DNA of 64,000 nucleotides from Xanthomarina sp. F1114 (lineage in GTDB: Bacteria > Bacteroidota > Bacteroidia > Flavobacteriales > Flavobacteriaceae), in contig NZ_JAPMLL010000011.1 of assembly GCF_026410255.1 (NCBI RefSeq), forward strand, positions 94,716-158,715, written 5' to 3'. Both the position numbers and the translations under genes were made by a program. Shown in pieces: positions 54,660 to 63,864 of this stretch; position 1 is the first letter of the stretch; the number at the start of each line of letters is the position of its first letter. The notes below the pieces were generated by a model. The model had not been told where the DNA came from, searched no databases, and saw only the letters and a list, made by a program, of their open reading frames with translations.

Positions 54660-55241
54660 ATGAAAGTAGTTATTATAGATTATGGAGCCGGAAACATTAA
54701 AAGTATTCAGTTTGCATTTAAGCGTTTGGGAGTAGATGCTGTACTTTCCAATAAACTAAAAGAGATTATGGGAGCAGATAAAGTGATATTCCCTGGAGTT
54801 GGCGAAGCAAATAGTGCTATGAAAATGCTTGGAGAAAGTGGTTTAGATATTATTATTCCACAACTTACACAACCTGTTTTAGGAATTTGTTTAGGTATGC
54901 AATTACTTTGTAATGATACCGAAGAAGGTAATACAAAAGGTTTGGGAGTCTTTAATGTTTCAGTAAAACGCTTTCCCAATCAAGTAAAAGTACCCCAAAT
55001 GGGTTGGAACACAATAAATAATTTAAAATCGGAGCTTTTTCATGGTATTTCTGAAAATGAATATATGTATCTTGTTCATAGTTATTATGCCGAAAACTGC
55101 AAAGACACCATAGCAACTACTAATTATAGCGAAATCTATTCATCAGCTTTACAAAAAAACAATTTTTATGGAGTTCAATTTCATCCAGAAAAGAGTAGTT
55201 ATACAGGAGAACTATTATTAAAGAATTTTTTAGAATTATAA
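54660..55241 (+). CDS. hisH: Imidazole glycerol phosphate synthase glutamine amidotransferase subunit
   Basis: Supplies ammonia from glutamine to HisF. Class I amidotransferase of 194 residues with [43 protein letters not shown] (nucleophile Cys), and [11 protein letters not shown] (His/Glu). I start at ATG 54660; a TTG 27 bp upstream lies inside the REP-like element. Confidence 0.96.
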   Translation: MKVVIIDYGAGNIKSIQFAFKRLGVDAVLSNKLKEIMGADKVIFPGVGEANSAMKMLGESGLDIIIPQLTQPVLGICLGMQLLCNDTEEGNTKGLGVFNVSVKRFPNQVKVPQMGWNTINNLKSELFHGISENEYMYLVHSYYAENCKDTIATTNYSEIYSSALQKNNFYGVQFHPEKSSYTGELLLKNFLEL

Positions 55242-55242
55242 C

Positions 55243-55974
55243 ATGAGAATTATACCTGCAATTGATATTATAGACGGAAAGTGCGTTAGGCTAACAAAAG
55301 GCGATTACAACACAAAAAAAATATATAACGAAAGTCCATTAGAAGTGGCAAAACAATTTGAAGCAGCAGGAATTGAATATCTACACTTAGTAGATTTAGA
55401 TGGAGCAAAAGCCCAGCAAATTGTCAATTATAGAGTTTTGGAACAAATTGCTTCAAAAACAACACTAAAAATTGATTTTGGAGGTGGCATAAGAACAAAT
55501 GAAGATTTACACATAGCTTTTAATTCTGGTGCAAAGCAGATTACTGGTGGAAGTATTGCTGTAAATAATTCAAAACTATTTGATGGTTGGCTTGAAAAAT
55601 ATGGAGGTACTAAAATAATTCTTGGAGCAGATTGCAAGGAAGAAAAAATAGTAATTGATGGCTGGCAAGAACATAGTCCTTTAGAAATAATTCCATTTAT
55701 AAAAAACTATCAAAAAAAGAGTATTAAATATGTTATTTGTACAGATATTTCAAAAGATGGTATGCTAGAGGGACCATCCATCGATTTGTATAAAAAAATA
55801 ATAAATTCCTGTTCTAACAGCGATGCTCAGTCAATTAACCTGATTGCTTCAGGAGGTGTCTCTTGTTTAGATGATATTAATTTACTAGAAGATATTGGTT
55901 GTGAAGCAGTAATTATTGGTAAGGCTTTATACGAAGGAAAAATCAGCCTAAAAGACTTAGAAACAAATTTTTAA
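55243..55974 (+). CDS. hisA: Phosphoribosylformimino-AICAR phosphate isomerase
   Basis: TIM-barrel isomerase of histidine synthesis converting ProFAR to [27 protein letters not shown] contains the catalytic Asp8, HLVDLDGAK and IDFGGGIRT bind phosphate, and [20 protein letters not shown] has the second catalytic Asp. Starts 1 bp after hisH. Confidence 0.96.
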   Translation: MRIIPAIDIIDGKCVRLTKGDYNTKKIYNESPLEVAKQFEAAGIEYLHLVDLDGAKAQQIVNYRVLEQIASKTTLKIDFGGGIRTNEDLHIAFNSGAKQITGGSIAVNNSKLFDGWLEKYGGTKIILGADCKEEKIVIDGWQEHSPLEIIPFIKNYQKKSIKYVICTDISKDGMLEGPSIDLYKKIINSCSNSDAQSINLIASGGVSCLDDINLLEDIGCEAVIIGKALYEGKISLKDLETNF

Positions 55975-55975
55975 T

Positions 55976-56731
55976 ATGCTTGCAAAAAGAATTATTCCGT
56001 GCTTAGATATTAAAAACGGACGTACAGTTAAAGGCGTTAATTTTATCGATTTGAGAGATGCTGGAGACCCTATTGAGCTTGCCAAGATTTATTCGGAGAA
56101 TGGTGCAGACGAATTGGTTTTTTTAGATATATCAGCCACTCTTGAAGGTAGGAAAACCATGCTGGATTTAGTGTTAGAGGTTGCTAAACAAATAAATATT
56201 CCTTTTACTGTTGGTGGAGGAATTTCTTCGTTAGAAGATGTAGAAGCTCTTTTAAAATTTGGTGCAGATAAAGTATCTGTAAATTCCTCAGCAATTAAAC
56301 GTCCAGATTTAATTAATGAATTGTCTAAAAAATTCGGGAATCAATGTATTGTAGTTGCTATAGATGCCAAACAAATTCATGGCCAATGGAAAGTACATCT
56401 TGCAGGTGGAACTATTTCGACAGACTTAGATTTATTCGAATGGGCTAAGGAAGTTGAGCAACGTGGCGCTGGAGAAATCCTATTTACATCCATGGATCAT
56501 GATGGAACCAAAAATGGCTTTGCTAATTTGGTTTTAAAACAACTTTCTGAAGAATTAAATATTCCAATTATTGCATCCGGTGGAGCAGGTAATATACAGC
56601 ATTTTATAGATACATTTCAACTTGGAAAAGCTGATGCAGCCTTAGCTGCTAGTGTATTTCATTTTGGTGAAATTGAGATTTTAGATTTGAAAAGAAAATT
56701 AAAGAATAATAATATTGAAGTGAGATTATAA
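55976..56731 (+). CDS. hisF: Imidazole glycerol phosphate synthase cyclase subunit
   Basis: Partner of HisH; makes IGP and AICAR from PRFAR and ammonia. TIM barrel of 251 residues with [20 protein letters not shown] (catalytic Asp11), [28 protein letters not shown] (catalytic Asp near 130) and [13 protein letters not shown]. Its stop overlaps hisIE by one base. Confidence 0.97.
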   Translation: MLAKRIIPCLDIKNGRTVKGVNFIDLRDAGDPIELAKIYSENGADELVFLDISATLEGRKTMLDLVLEVAKQINIPFTVGGGISSLEDVEALLKFGADKVSVNSSAIKRPDLINELSKKFGNQCIVVAIDAKQIHGQWKVHLAGGTISTDLDLFEWAKEVEQRGAGEILFTSMDHDGTKNGFANLVLKQLSEELNIPIIASGGAGNIQHFIDTFQLGKADAALAASVFHFGEIEILDLKRKLKNNNIEVRL

Positions 56732-57333
56732 TGAAAATAGATTTTAATAAAAATAATGACGGCTTGGTTCCAGCAATCATTCAGGATGCCCTAACAAAAA
56801 ATGTCTTAATGTTAGGATATATGAATGAAGAGGCTTTAAAAAAAACAAACGCAACCAAACAAGTAACCTTTTATAGTAGAACAAAACAAAGATTATGGAC
56901 TAAAGGAGAAAAAAGTGGGAATTTCTTGAATTTGGTGGATATAAAATTAGATTGTGATAGCGATTCATTACTGATTCAAGTCCTTCCAAAAGGCCCAACA
57001 TGTCACAAAGGATCAGATACCTGTTGGAATGAAGATAATATAGAAACATACGGTTTTATAACTAATCTTGAGAACATTATAAAAGACAGAAAAACAAATT
57101 CCCTTTCAAAAGAATCTTATGTTGCTTCTTTATTTGAAAAAGGATTAAATAAAATAGCACAGAAAGTAGGCGAAGAGGCAATAGAAGTTGTTATAGAAGC
57201 TAAAGACAATAACGATGATTTGTTTTTAAACGAAAATGCAGATTTATTGTTTCATTATTTAATTTTATTGCAGGCAAAAGGATTTCAATTACAGGATATT
57301 ATAAAGGTTCTAAAAAAAAGGCATTCTAGTTAA
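56731..57333 (+). CDS. hisIE: Bifunctional phosphoribosyl-AMP cyclohydrolase / phosphoribosyl-ATP pyrophosphatase
   Basis: Fused second and third steps of the pathway. The N-terminal HisI domain has VPAIIQDALTKNVLMLGYMNEEAL, SRTKQRLWTKGEKSGN and the Zn-binding CDSDSLLIQV/GPTCHKGSDTCW; the C-terminal HisE domain (about 115-200) has KVGEEAIEVVIEAK and NADLLFHYLILL. Last gene of the operon; it converges with the small membrane protein gene, with no clear terminator in the 32-bp gap. Confidence 0.96.
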   Translation: MKIDFNKNNDGLVPAIIQDALTKNVLMLGYMNEEALKKTNATKQVTFYSRTKQRLWTKGEKSGNFLNLVDIKLDCDSDSLLIQVLPKGPTCHKGSDTCWNEDNIETYGFITNLENIIKDRKTNSLSKESYVASLFEKGLNKIAQKVGEEAIEVVIEAKDNNDDLFLNENADLLFHYLILLQAKGFQLQDIIKVLKKRHSS

Positions 57334-57365
57334 TGAATGTTTTTTAAACTTATATTTTAACTTGT

Positions 57366-57803
57366 TTAAGAAATCCAATTTCTATAAATACATCTATTTG
57401 TAAAAGTTACTAGGTATATTCCAATTAGAATTATTAATACAGGAATAGCGATAACCATAGGACCATAAACCTCTTTCGCTTTACTTTCAAAAAAACTATA
57501 ATTCATTTGAACTATAATTCCAATCAACGATATTATAAAAAAAATTATAGCTATTTTTTTTCTAAACAGTAAAGCAATAGAACCCAAAACTCCACTAAAA
57601 ACAGCAATTGCAAAAGCAATGGTAGCCCATATTGGAACATTTGTATAAAGTGCTTGCTCAGCTTTAGACAGACTAACTAATTTGATATCGCTTATAAAAG
57701 TTTGTTTTAAATATGCTATAACTCCCAAAAGATTCCAAACTAAAGCTACTACACCTACAATCCAAAACCATAAAGTTGGTTTATTTGTTGAATTACTAGT
57801 CAT
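57366..57803 (-). CDS. Small four-helix membrane protein, unknown function
   Basis: 145 residues with four hydrophobic segments (about 12-32, 58-80, 84-105, 112-135) and a short polar N-terminus. No domain recognised. It resembles conserved membrane hypotheticals of flavobacteria. It is convergent with hisIE and divergent from the TruA-like gene. Confidence 0.7.
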   Translation of the reverse strand: MTSNSTNKPTLWFWIVGVVALVWNLLGVIAYLKQTFISDIKLVSLSKAEQALYTNVPIWATIAFAIAVFSGVLGSIALLFRKKIAIIFFIISLIGIIVQMNYSFFESKAKEVYGPMVIAIPVLIILIGIYLVTFTNRCIYRNWIS

Positions 57804-57886
57804 AATAAATTGGTTATATATACAAGGTATAAAAAATTTGGCAGTTCTCTAAAATACCTTACTTTTCCGTTTAAAACTATAAAGTT

Positions 57887-58672
57887 GTGTTTAATAAAAG
57901 ATATTACTATCTAATAACAGTTCAGTATTTAGGTTATAGATTTCACGGTTGGCAAAAACAGCCAAACGTGAAAACAGTTCATTTAATGATAGATAGGACC
58001 TTAAATTATATTTTTGAAGGAAAACGCTTTAAAACATTAGGATCTGGCAGAACGGACGCCATGGTTTCTTCGCAAGAAGCTGCTTTCGAATTGTTTGTAT
58101 ATGATGAGCCATTGACTAATTTAGAAGAGTTTCTAGCCTTATTCAATCACAATTTACCACAAGACATTCGCGCACTTTCGGTTAAAGAGGTGTCCAAGGA
58201 TTTTAATGTAATAAATCACGCTAAAATTAAAGAATACCTATATGTTTTTGCTCATGGCGATAAATACCACCCATTTTGTGCACCAATTATGACTACTATA
58301 TTGGATGAACTTGATATTGAAACTATGAAACAAGGAGCTAAACTTTTTGAAGGTTTTCATAATTTTAAAACTTACTGTTATAAGGCAACTAATAATGGAA
58401 TTTACAATCGGGAAATTCTAACTTGCGAAATTATAGAAAACACACTTTTTACTGCTAATTTTTTTCCAGAAACTTCTTATATTTTAAGAGTTAGAGGCCA
58501 GGGTTTTATGCGAAATCAAATAAGATTAATTATGGGAGCTCTTATAAAATTAGGAAAAAATGAAATTACTTTAAACTATATAGAAGATTCCTTAAAGCCT
58601 GAAAGTACAGAAGTCATGGACTATATAGCTCCGGCTTCAGGGCTTATTTTAAACAAAATTGAATTTGAATAA
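57887..58672 (+). CDS. Divergent TruA-like tRNA pseudouridine synthase
   Basis: A 261-residue TruA-family protein. The N-terminal strand (YLITVQYLGYRFHGWQKQPN) and RVRGQGFMRNQIRLIMGALIKLG are typical, and the catalytic Asp is kept in GSGRTDAMVSS. That motif normally reads GAGRTDAGVHA, so two conserved Gly/His positions have changed. It may be a second TruA with an altered target. Start is GTG at 57887; TACTTTTC (57860-57867) resembles a -7 box. Confidence 0.8.
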   Translation: MFNKRYYYLITVQYLGYRFHGWQKQPNVKTVHLMIDRTLNYIFEGKRFKTLGSGRTDAMVSSQEAAFELFVYDEPLTNLEEFLALFNHNLPQDIRALSVKEVSKDFNVINHAKIKEYLYVFAHGDKYHPFCAPIMTTILDELDIETMKQGAKLFEGFHNFKTYCYKATNNGIYNREILTCEIIENTLFTANFFPETSYILRVRGQGFMRNQIRLIMGALIKLGKNEITLNYIEDSLKPESTEVMDYIAPASGLILNKIEFE

Positions 58673-58835
58673 ATAATACTTCACATTTTAAAACCACTCT
58701 TTTAAATTTATAAAATGCATGTTTAACATAATTTAAGTTAAATAAAACCGAATAGGGTTAAAACCTGTTAATTGGTTTGTTTTATGTAGTTAAGACCATA
58801 AGTTATATATAAACCAATAAAAGAATTATATAATT

Positions 58836-59339
58836 ATGAGTTATTTGAACATGCAAGATGAAAAATTATTACCAGTTGTAGTGGAATTAAACACACTGTT
58901 GGCAGATTATCATTTGTATTATCAGAAATTAAGAAGTAATCATTGGAATGTTTTAGGAAAGAATTTTTTCGATTTACACAATAAATTCGAAGAATTGTAC
59001 ACAGATGCCCGTTTAAAAGTAGATGAAATTGCGGAACGCATTTTAACCCTTAGATACCATCCAATGAGTAAATATAGCGACTATTTAAAAGTGTCTACTA
59101 TTAAAGAGTCGTCGGCCTTGTTAACAGATAAGGAAATGGTTTCAGAAACTATTGAAGATCATAAAGCTTTATTAAACCAGATGAGTGTAGTTTTAAAAAA
59201 AGCAAATGATGTTTCAGACGAAGGAACCATAGATTTAATAGGAGCATACATTCGAGAACTTGAAAAATCTAGTTGGATGTTAGAAGCTTGGAGTAAAGAA
59301 ACTTCAGATACATTTAAGGAAAATGTTATTGAAGCATAA
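58836..59339 (+). CDS. dps: Dps-family ferritin-like protein
   Basis: Dodecameric iron-storage and DNA-protection protein, used in starvation and peroxide stress. The 167-residue protein has the ferroxidase-centre signature in LRSNHWNVLGKNFFDLHNKFEELYTDARLKVDEIAERI (His, Asp and Glu at the usual spacing). A basic N-terminal tail for DNA binding is not obvious. It lies alone, 164 bp after the TruA-like gene. Confidence 0.92.
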   Translation: MSYLNMQDEKLLPVVVELNTLLADYHLYYQKLRSNHWNVLGKNFFDLHNKFEELYTDARLKVDEIAERILTLRYHPMSKYSDYLKVSTIKESSALLTDKEMVSETIEDHKALLNQMSVVLKKANDVSDEGTIDLIGAYIRELEKSSWMLEAWSKETSDTFKENVIEA

Positions 59340-59489
59340 TTAATTTTTAAGAATCTATAGACCAATCTCAATATCAGGTTTTGAGTTAATATGTTTTTTA
59401 TTAAAGTTAATCCATTCTCTCTTAATCTATGATATTTGTGATATAAACTTGATATTCAGGTTTAATATTAATCCAAAAATTTAGAAATC

Positions 59490-59693
59490 ATGAGAAAAGT
59501 CATATTAATGTTTGCCGTTTTATTTACACTTTCAATTGCCCTTACGGGATGTAGAGATGAAAAAACTGCCGGAGACAAAATAGAAAACACTGCAGATGAC
59601 ATAGGCGATGGAATTGAAGATGCAGCTGATGATGTAGGCGACGCCGTTGATGATGCTGCAGACGAAGTTGAGGATGCTGTTGACGGTAAATAA
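59490..59693 (+). CDS. Small acidic lipoprotein with 11-residue repeats
   Basis: A 67-residue lipoprotein: signal MRKVILMFAVLFTLSIAL, lipobox LTGC, then three tandem 11-residue repeats, ENTADDIGDGI, EDAADDVGDAV and DDAADEVEDAV. The hydrophobic residues at fixed spacing suggest an amphipathic helix, and the chain is very acidic. Function unknown; similar small repeat lipoproteins are common in Bacteroidota envelopes. Confidence 0.75.
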   Translation: MRKVILMFAVLFTLSIALTGCRDEKTAGDKIENTADDIGDGIEDAADDVGDAVDDAADEVEDAVDGK

Positions 59694-59736
59694 GACACTG
59701 TTTTAAGTTGATTATTAACCTTTAAAAATTATTAAA

Positions 59737-60285
59737 ATGAAAAATTTATTATACATAGCCATGTTTATGGTTCCCACAGTGTTTTTTGCACAAGAGAAAC
59801 CAAAAAATGTGTCTGAAGAAACAACTACCAAAACCATTAAAGTAGATGATGGGAAGGAAGTTGTAGAAAAAAAAGTGAAAATTACGACTCGAGAAGAGCA
59901 ACAACTTAAATTAGATAAAGCCGATAAGAATAAGGTAAATCAAGATGTAGTTAGCTCTCCATCAAAAGTAACTCAAACCGTAGAAGTGGATGATGATAGT
60001 GATTCTTACTACGATTCTAAAATTAAAACTATTCATTATAGTTATAATGATAAACCATATGTTTTTAAACGTAACAGTAATGGCTTTTTAGTTTCACAGG
60101 TTGTTTCTAATTCAGAAACAGAATTTGGAAAAGCAATAAACACCAGTCGTTCTAACAATTATGTTTTTAAATCTAACAATTATAATGGGATTGGATACTT
60201 TGACTCCAACAATAACTTTATTATTGAATACTATGATACCAGTAAAAATGCTATTGTAAAAAAAGTTTTTACATTGAAAAAATAA
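59737..60285 (+). CDS. Secreted protein of unknown function
   Basis: A 182-residue exported protein with signal MKNLLYIAMFMVPTVFFAQ, a Lys/Glu-rich charged N-terminal part, and a C-terminal part rich in Asn, Ser and Tyr (YVFKSNNYNGIGYFDSNNNF). I recognise no domain. It follows the repeat lipoprotein by 43 bp and ends at a strong terminator, so the two may form a small operon. Confidence 0.7.
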   Translation: MKNLLYIAMFMVPTVFFAQEKPKNVSEETTTKTIKVDDGKEVVEKKVKITTREEQQLKLDKADKNKVNQDVVSSPSKVTQTVEVDDDSDSYYDSKIKTIHYSYNDKPYVFKRNSNGFLVSQVVSNSETEFGKAINTSRSNNYVFKSNNYNGIGYFDSNNNFIIEYYDTSKNAIVKKVFTLKK

Positions 60286-60304
60286 GAGTTAGTAAAGTTC
60301 TAGT

Positions 60305-60336
60305 AAAAAGACCATCTGAAAAGATGGTTTTTTTTA
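60305..60336 (+). terminator. Terminator after the secreted protein
   Basis: Stem ACCATCT (60311-60317) with AGATGGT (60322-60328), GAAA tetraloop, flanked by A's on the left and T's on the right. Confidence 0.9.
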
Positions 60337-60398
60337 TTCCAAATTACAAATAAATGTTTTGTTTTAGAGTGTATTTGTCAAGATTATTCTTACAATAT

Positions 60399-61238
60399 CT
60401 ACCGGTTACATAATTGTTTTACTTCTTCTAAAATGCGCTTTGTTCTAGTTTTTGAAATTCCAAGATCTTTCAACGCTTCCTTTTCATTAGCCAACTCTTT
60501 AACTAAAACAATATTGTTATCAATAAGCAAGTGTTGTTCTTTTTTTGTTAAGGTTGTTAAAGTAGTTATAGGGTACAAAGCTAGCGTGTCAATATTAGCT
60601 TTAAGTCCGTTGTTTTTAGGATAATTCCAACTTAACATAGTTAAACCAACACATTTTCCGTAGTTTAAAGCATCTTCCGTAAACCTAGTGTTTGTAACCA
60701 ACCAACCTTGTTTTAAATATGTATTCTTGTTAGAGTTTATATTCCATTGCTTTTGGATATCTAAAAATCTTGAATTAATATATAGAGGTACTTTAACGTT
60801 ACTGGCTCCTTGAGCATCCGAATGAAACTTACATTCTATAGCGTATACATTCCCATCCTTTTCAGCCAATACGTCAATTTCGTGAGTGACACATTCGCCA
60901 TTTAAAATTACACTTACTTGAGTTTGAAATCCTTTCTCTTTTAAAAGCGCGCCAATCAACCTTTCAAAAGGAAATCCCGTTGGTCCCAAATCGAAAATAG
61001 CCCGTTTTAAACTGTATTTAGAAGCAGAAGTTCTATTGTGTTTCTTTAATAAAGCAAATGCCTTTTTGTAAATTATATTGGACGACATCCCATTGTAAAC
61101 CTCTAGTTGTATTTTATTTACAATATTTTCAACCATATCTTTCGAAGCTCCTGAAGAAAGTAAAGAGTTTCTTAATTTTTCAAACGAAAACAATTCTGTT
61201 TCTCCATTACTTTTTTTGATAAAAACCTGCTTTTCCAT
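60399..61238 (-). CDS. ATP-cone / PD-(D/E)XK nuclease-like fusion protein
   Basis: A 279-residue cytoplasmic protein. The first 90 residues match an ATP-cone (FIKKSNGETELFSFEKLRNSL, then AFALLKKHNRTSASKYSLKRAIFDLGPTGFPFE), as in ribonucleotide reductases and NrdR. The middle has a restriction-endonuclease-like core, HEIDVLAEKDGNVYAIECKFH, with the Asp and E-x-K of PD-(D/E)XK nucleases. A helical C-terminus (ALKDLGISKTRTKRILEEV) could bind DNA. The pairing suggests a nuclease that senses nucleotide levels, but no partner genes are adjacent. Confidence 0.75.
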   Translation of the reverse strand: MEKQVFIKKSNGETELFSFEKLRNSLLSSGASKDMVENIVNKIQLEVYNGMSSNIIYKKAFALLKKHNRTSASKYSLKRAIFDLGPTGFPFERLIGALLKEKGFQTQVSVILNGECVTHEIDVLAEKDGNVYAIECKFHSDAQGASNVKVPLYINSRFLDIQKQWNINSNKNTYLKQGWLVTNTRFTEDALNYGKCVGLTMLSWNYPKNNGLKANIDTLALYPITTLTTLTKKEQHLLIDNNIVLVKELANEKEALKDLGISKTRTKRILEEVKQLCNR

Positions 61239-61486
61239 GAAACTTAGTGTTTTAGAGTATTTATTTTTTCTTCTGGTACTTCAAATTTACTGATTACTCT
61301 GCAATGTATTAGTTTTAATAATTTAAACCTTGATTTGAGTCCAAAATTAGATCTAAAAAAAGAGTTTTTTCGCTAATTATTATATTGATTTTCATTTGTT
61401 CTTAATTTCATTTAATTATAATTTAAAGTATCGTTTAATTTTAACCATAATTAAATAATGATACACTGCTCAAAGCGCATTATTAA

Positions 61487-62608
61487 TTAAGTAGTTTTCT
61501 TGTAACTCAATACAGCTAGGCCATTCATAATAATAGCGTAAACAAGTGTTTTTATCAGTTGTGGTAAAATATCCATAAATCCAGAACCTTTTAGCATAAC
61601 CATACGCATCACTTCCACAAAATACTTTATAGGATTGAATTCTGTGAGGGTTTGAGCCCATTCTGGCATACTTTCGATAGGGGTAAACAAACCACTCATT
61701 AAAATAAAAATAACCGTAAAAAACCAGGCAATAAACATGGCTTGTTGTTGGGTGTCGGTAAAGTTGGATATGAATAATCCCATCCCAAGTATGACTAAAA
61801 CATAAATGGACGTATAGAAGTACATTAAAAATAAACTTCCAATCATAGGAACATCAAAAATTAATCTGGCTAATATTAATCCAATGGTTAATAAGCCCAT
61901 ACCTATAAGCCAAAACGGAAAGAGTTTGCCTATAATAAACTGACTTTTCTTTATTGGTGTCACATTTATTTGTTCTAAAGTGCCAATTTCTTTTTCTCGA
62001 ACAATATTCATTCCTGAAAGAAATAAGGTAATCATGGTTACTAATAATACCAGAATTCCTGGAACCATATAAGTCTTATAGTTTAAGGTTTCGTTATACC
62101 AAAATAAGGGAATGGTTTTAATATTTACAGGTTGTATTTGAGAACCTGACAGTTGCATCAAATCTGTTTTTATATGCTTGTTATAACTTTGAATAATTTG
62201 CGAGATATAGACGTTTTCAACTCCAGCAGCTGCTCCATCAATAGCATTAATAGTAATGCCAAGACTTACTTTTTTCTCTTTTTGTAAATCCCGTTCAAAA
62301 TGCGAAGGAATCTCTAAAACCACATCTACATCGCCTTTTTGCATAGCAGAACTTGCTTTAGCTTCCGAAGGAAAATCGGTTAAAACATTAAAATACGTTG
62401 ATGCTTCAAATTTTTCAATTAAGGCTCTGGATGAAGAACTATGGTCATGATCTATATATGCAAATTTGATGTTTTTGACTTCAAAAGTGGCAGCATTGGA
62501 AAGAATAACCAATTGGAGTAGTGGTAACACAAAAATAATAGGCAACATTCCTTTATTTCTAAAGATTTGTTTGAATTCTTTTTGTATGATAAATCTAATT
62601 GTTCTCAT
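61487..62608 (-). CDS. ABC-2 type transporter permease
   Basis: Inner-membrane permease of the YbhR/YhhJ type, one of a pair with the next gene. One N-terminal helix, a periplasmic domain of about 140 residues (FEVKNIKFAYIDHDHSS...), then five helices with the ABC-2 signature REKEIGTLEQINVTPI. I start at ATG 62608; an ATG 6 bp upstream is also possible. No ATPase or HlyD gene is inside the window, so those are probably to the right. Confidence 0.88.
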   Translation of the reverse strand: MRTIRFIIQKEFKQIFRNKGMLPIIFVLPLLQLVILSNAATFEVKNIKFAYIDHDHSSSSRALIEKFEASTYFNVLTDFPSEAKASSAMQKGDVDVVLEIPSHFERDLQKEKKVSLGITINAIDGAAAGVENVYISQIIQSYNKHIKTDLMQLSGSQIQPVNIKTIPLFWYNETLNYKTYMVPGILVLLVTMITLFLSGMNIVREKEIGTLEQINVTPIKKSQFIIGKLFPFWLIGMGLLTIGLILARLIFDVPMIGSLFLMYFYTSIYVLVILGMGLFISNFTDTQQQAMFIAWFFTVIFILMSGLFTPIESMPEWAQTLTEFNPIKYFVEVMRMVMLKGSGFMDILPQLIKTLVYAIIMNGLAVLSYKKTT

Positions 62609-62612
62609 AATC

Positions 62613-62633
62613 ATTTTTCACGAAAGCGGGAAT
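62613..62633. repeat. Degenerate REP-like palindrome
   Basis: ATTTTTCACGAAAGCGGGAAT with TCT after it resembles the palindrome family at 125-144 with altered arms. It lies in the 75-bp gap between the two permease genes. Confidence 0.45.
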
Positions 62634-62683
62634 CTTTTTTAATTTATATCTGAAAGATTTTAAAAACCTTTCAGAATCACTTT

Positions 62684-63790
62684 CTACTCCAATCTAATTT
62701 TATATTTCTTAACACTCAATCCAATAAAAAATACGGTCATACCTAGTAAAATAAATGTTTCCTTCCATAAAAATTGGATTCCAACACCTTTAAGCATAAT
62801 CCCTTTTAAGATGATGATAAACCATTTAGCTGGAATGGCATGACTAATAATTTGTAAAGGCACAGGCATGCTTGAAATAGGAAAAATAAATCCTGATAGT
62901 AGAATTACAGGAAGCATTAATCCCATGAGCGAAATCATCATGGCTGTTTGCTGAGTTGCCGAAATGGTTGAGATTAAAATCCCCAATGCCAATGCTGAAA
63001 CAATAAACAGCACACTTTCTAATGCTAAGAGAAATAAACTGCCTTGCACGGGCATTTTAAAGATGAAAATACTCATTACTACAATTACAATGGCATTGAT
63101 AATGGATAGAAAAATGTATGGAAATACCTTGCCTATTATTACTTGAAAAGGTTTGATTGGAGACACTAATAGAATCTCCATTGTTCCTAATTCTTTCTCT
63201 CTTGTAATTGAAATGGAAGTCATCATCGCTGAAACCAACATTAAAATAATAGTCATAACGCCAGGAACAAACATATAGACGCTTTTTAGTTCTGGGTTAT
63301 AAACCATTCTAGGTTCAGGAACAATCACATAGTCGATGTTAATGGCTTTGTTTTGCTCTTGCTGATAATTTTGTAAAATAGAATTCACATAATTACTGAT
63401 GGTATTTGCTGTGTTGGGATCTGTTGCATCCGTAATAATTTGAATGGTCGCCTGATGATCTTTAATAAGATTTTTACTGAAGTCTTTTTCAAAGTTTAAA
63501 ACGGCCTTTACTTTTCCTTTTTTAAAAACACCTTCAATATCGGCTTCTCGTTCAATAAGTTGTTTGATACTGAAATATTTTGAAGCAGAAATTTTATTAA
63601 TAATCTCTTTGGTGGTGGCATCTTTAGAATGATCTAAAATAGCAATATCCACATTGTTTATTTCGTTTGTAATGGCAAAACCAAACAGTAGAATTTGGAC
63701 AATAGGCATCCCAAAAAGAATAAACAAGGAGCGTCTATCTCTAAAAATATGGTAAAATTCCTTTGTTATAAAACCTATAAATCTTTTCAT
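62684..63790 (-). CDS. ABC-2 type transporter permease
   Basis: Paralogous permease of 368 residues with the same layout as the gene at 61487: helix near residue 20-40, periplasmic domain (NEINNVDIAILDHSKD...), and C-terminal helices with TREKELGTMEILLVSPI. The two probably form a heterodimer that exports a drug, lipid or polysaccharide. It is the first gene of the pair, and repeats fill the DNA beyond its start. Confidence 0.9.
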   Translation of the reverse strand: MKRFIGFITKEFYHIFRDRRSLFILFGMPIVQILLFGFAITNEINNVDIAILDHSKDATTKEIINKISASKYFSIKQLIEREADIEGVFKKGKVKAVLNFEKDFSKNLIKDHQATIQIITDATDPNTANTISNYVNSILQNYQQEQNKAINIDYVIVPEPRMVYNPELKSVYMFVPGVMTIILMLVSAMMTSISITREKELGTMEILLVSPIKPFQVIIGKVFPYIFLSIINAIVIVVMSIFIFKMPVQGSLFLLALESVLFIVSALALGILISTISATQQTAMMISLMGLMLPVILLSGFIFPISSMPVPLQIISHAIPAKWFIIILKGIMLKGVGIQFLWKETFILLGMTVFFIGLSVKKYKIRLE

Positions 63791-63795
63791 ACTAC

Positions 63796-63815
63796 ATTCC
63801 TGCGAAAGCAGGAAT
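63796..63815. repeat. REP-like palindrome
   Basis: ATTCCTGCGAAAGCAGGAAT followed by CTC: 8-bp perfect arms and a GAAA tetraloop, the same arms as the elements at 125-144 and 239-258. Confidence 0.75.
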
Positions 63816-63831
63816 CTCTTTTAAGTTTAGC

Positions 63832-63851
63832 ATTCTCACGGACGTGGGAAT
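63832..63851. repeat. REP-like palindrome, variant
   Basis: ATTCTCACGGACGTGGGAAT followed by CTC: 9-bp arms with one G-U pair. It lies 16 bp from the element at 63796-63815. Confidence 0.6.
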
Positions 63852-63864
63852 CTCATTTTTTTTT

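Noticed and set aside
59468..59698. 76-residue minus-strand frame rich in Ser and Ala
   Set aside because: Antisense of the 11-residue repeats of the small lipoprotein, which explains its apparent repeats.
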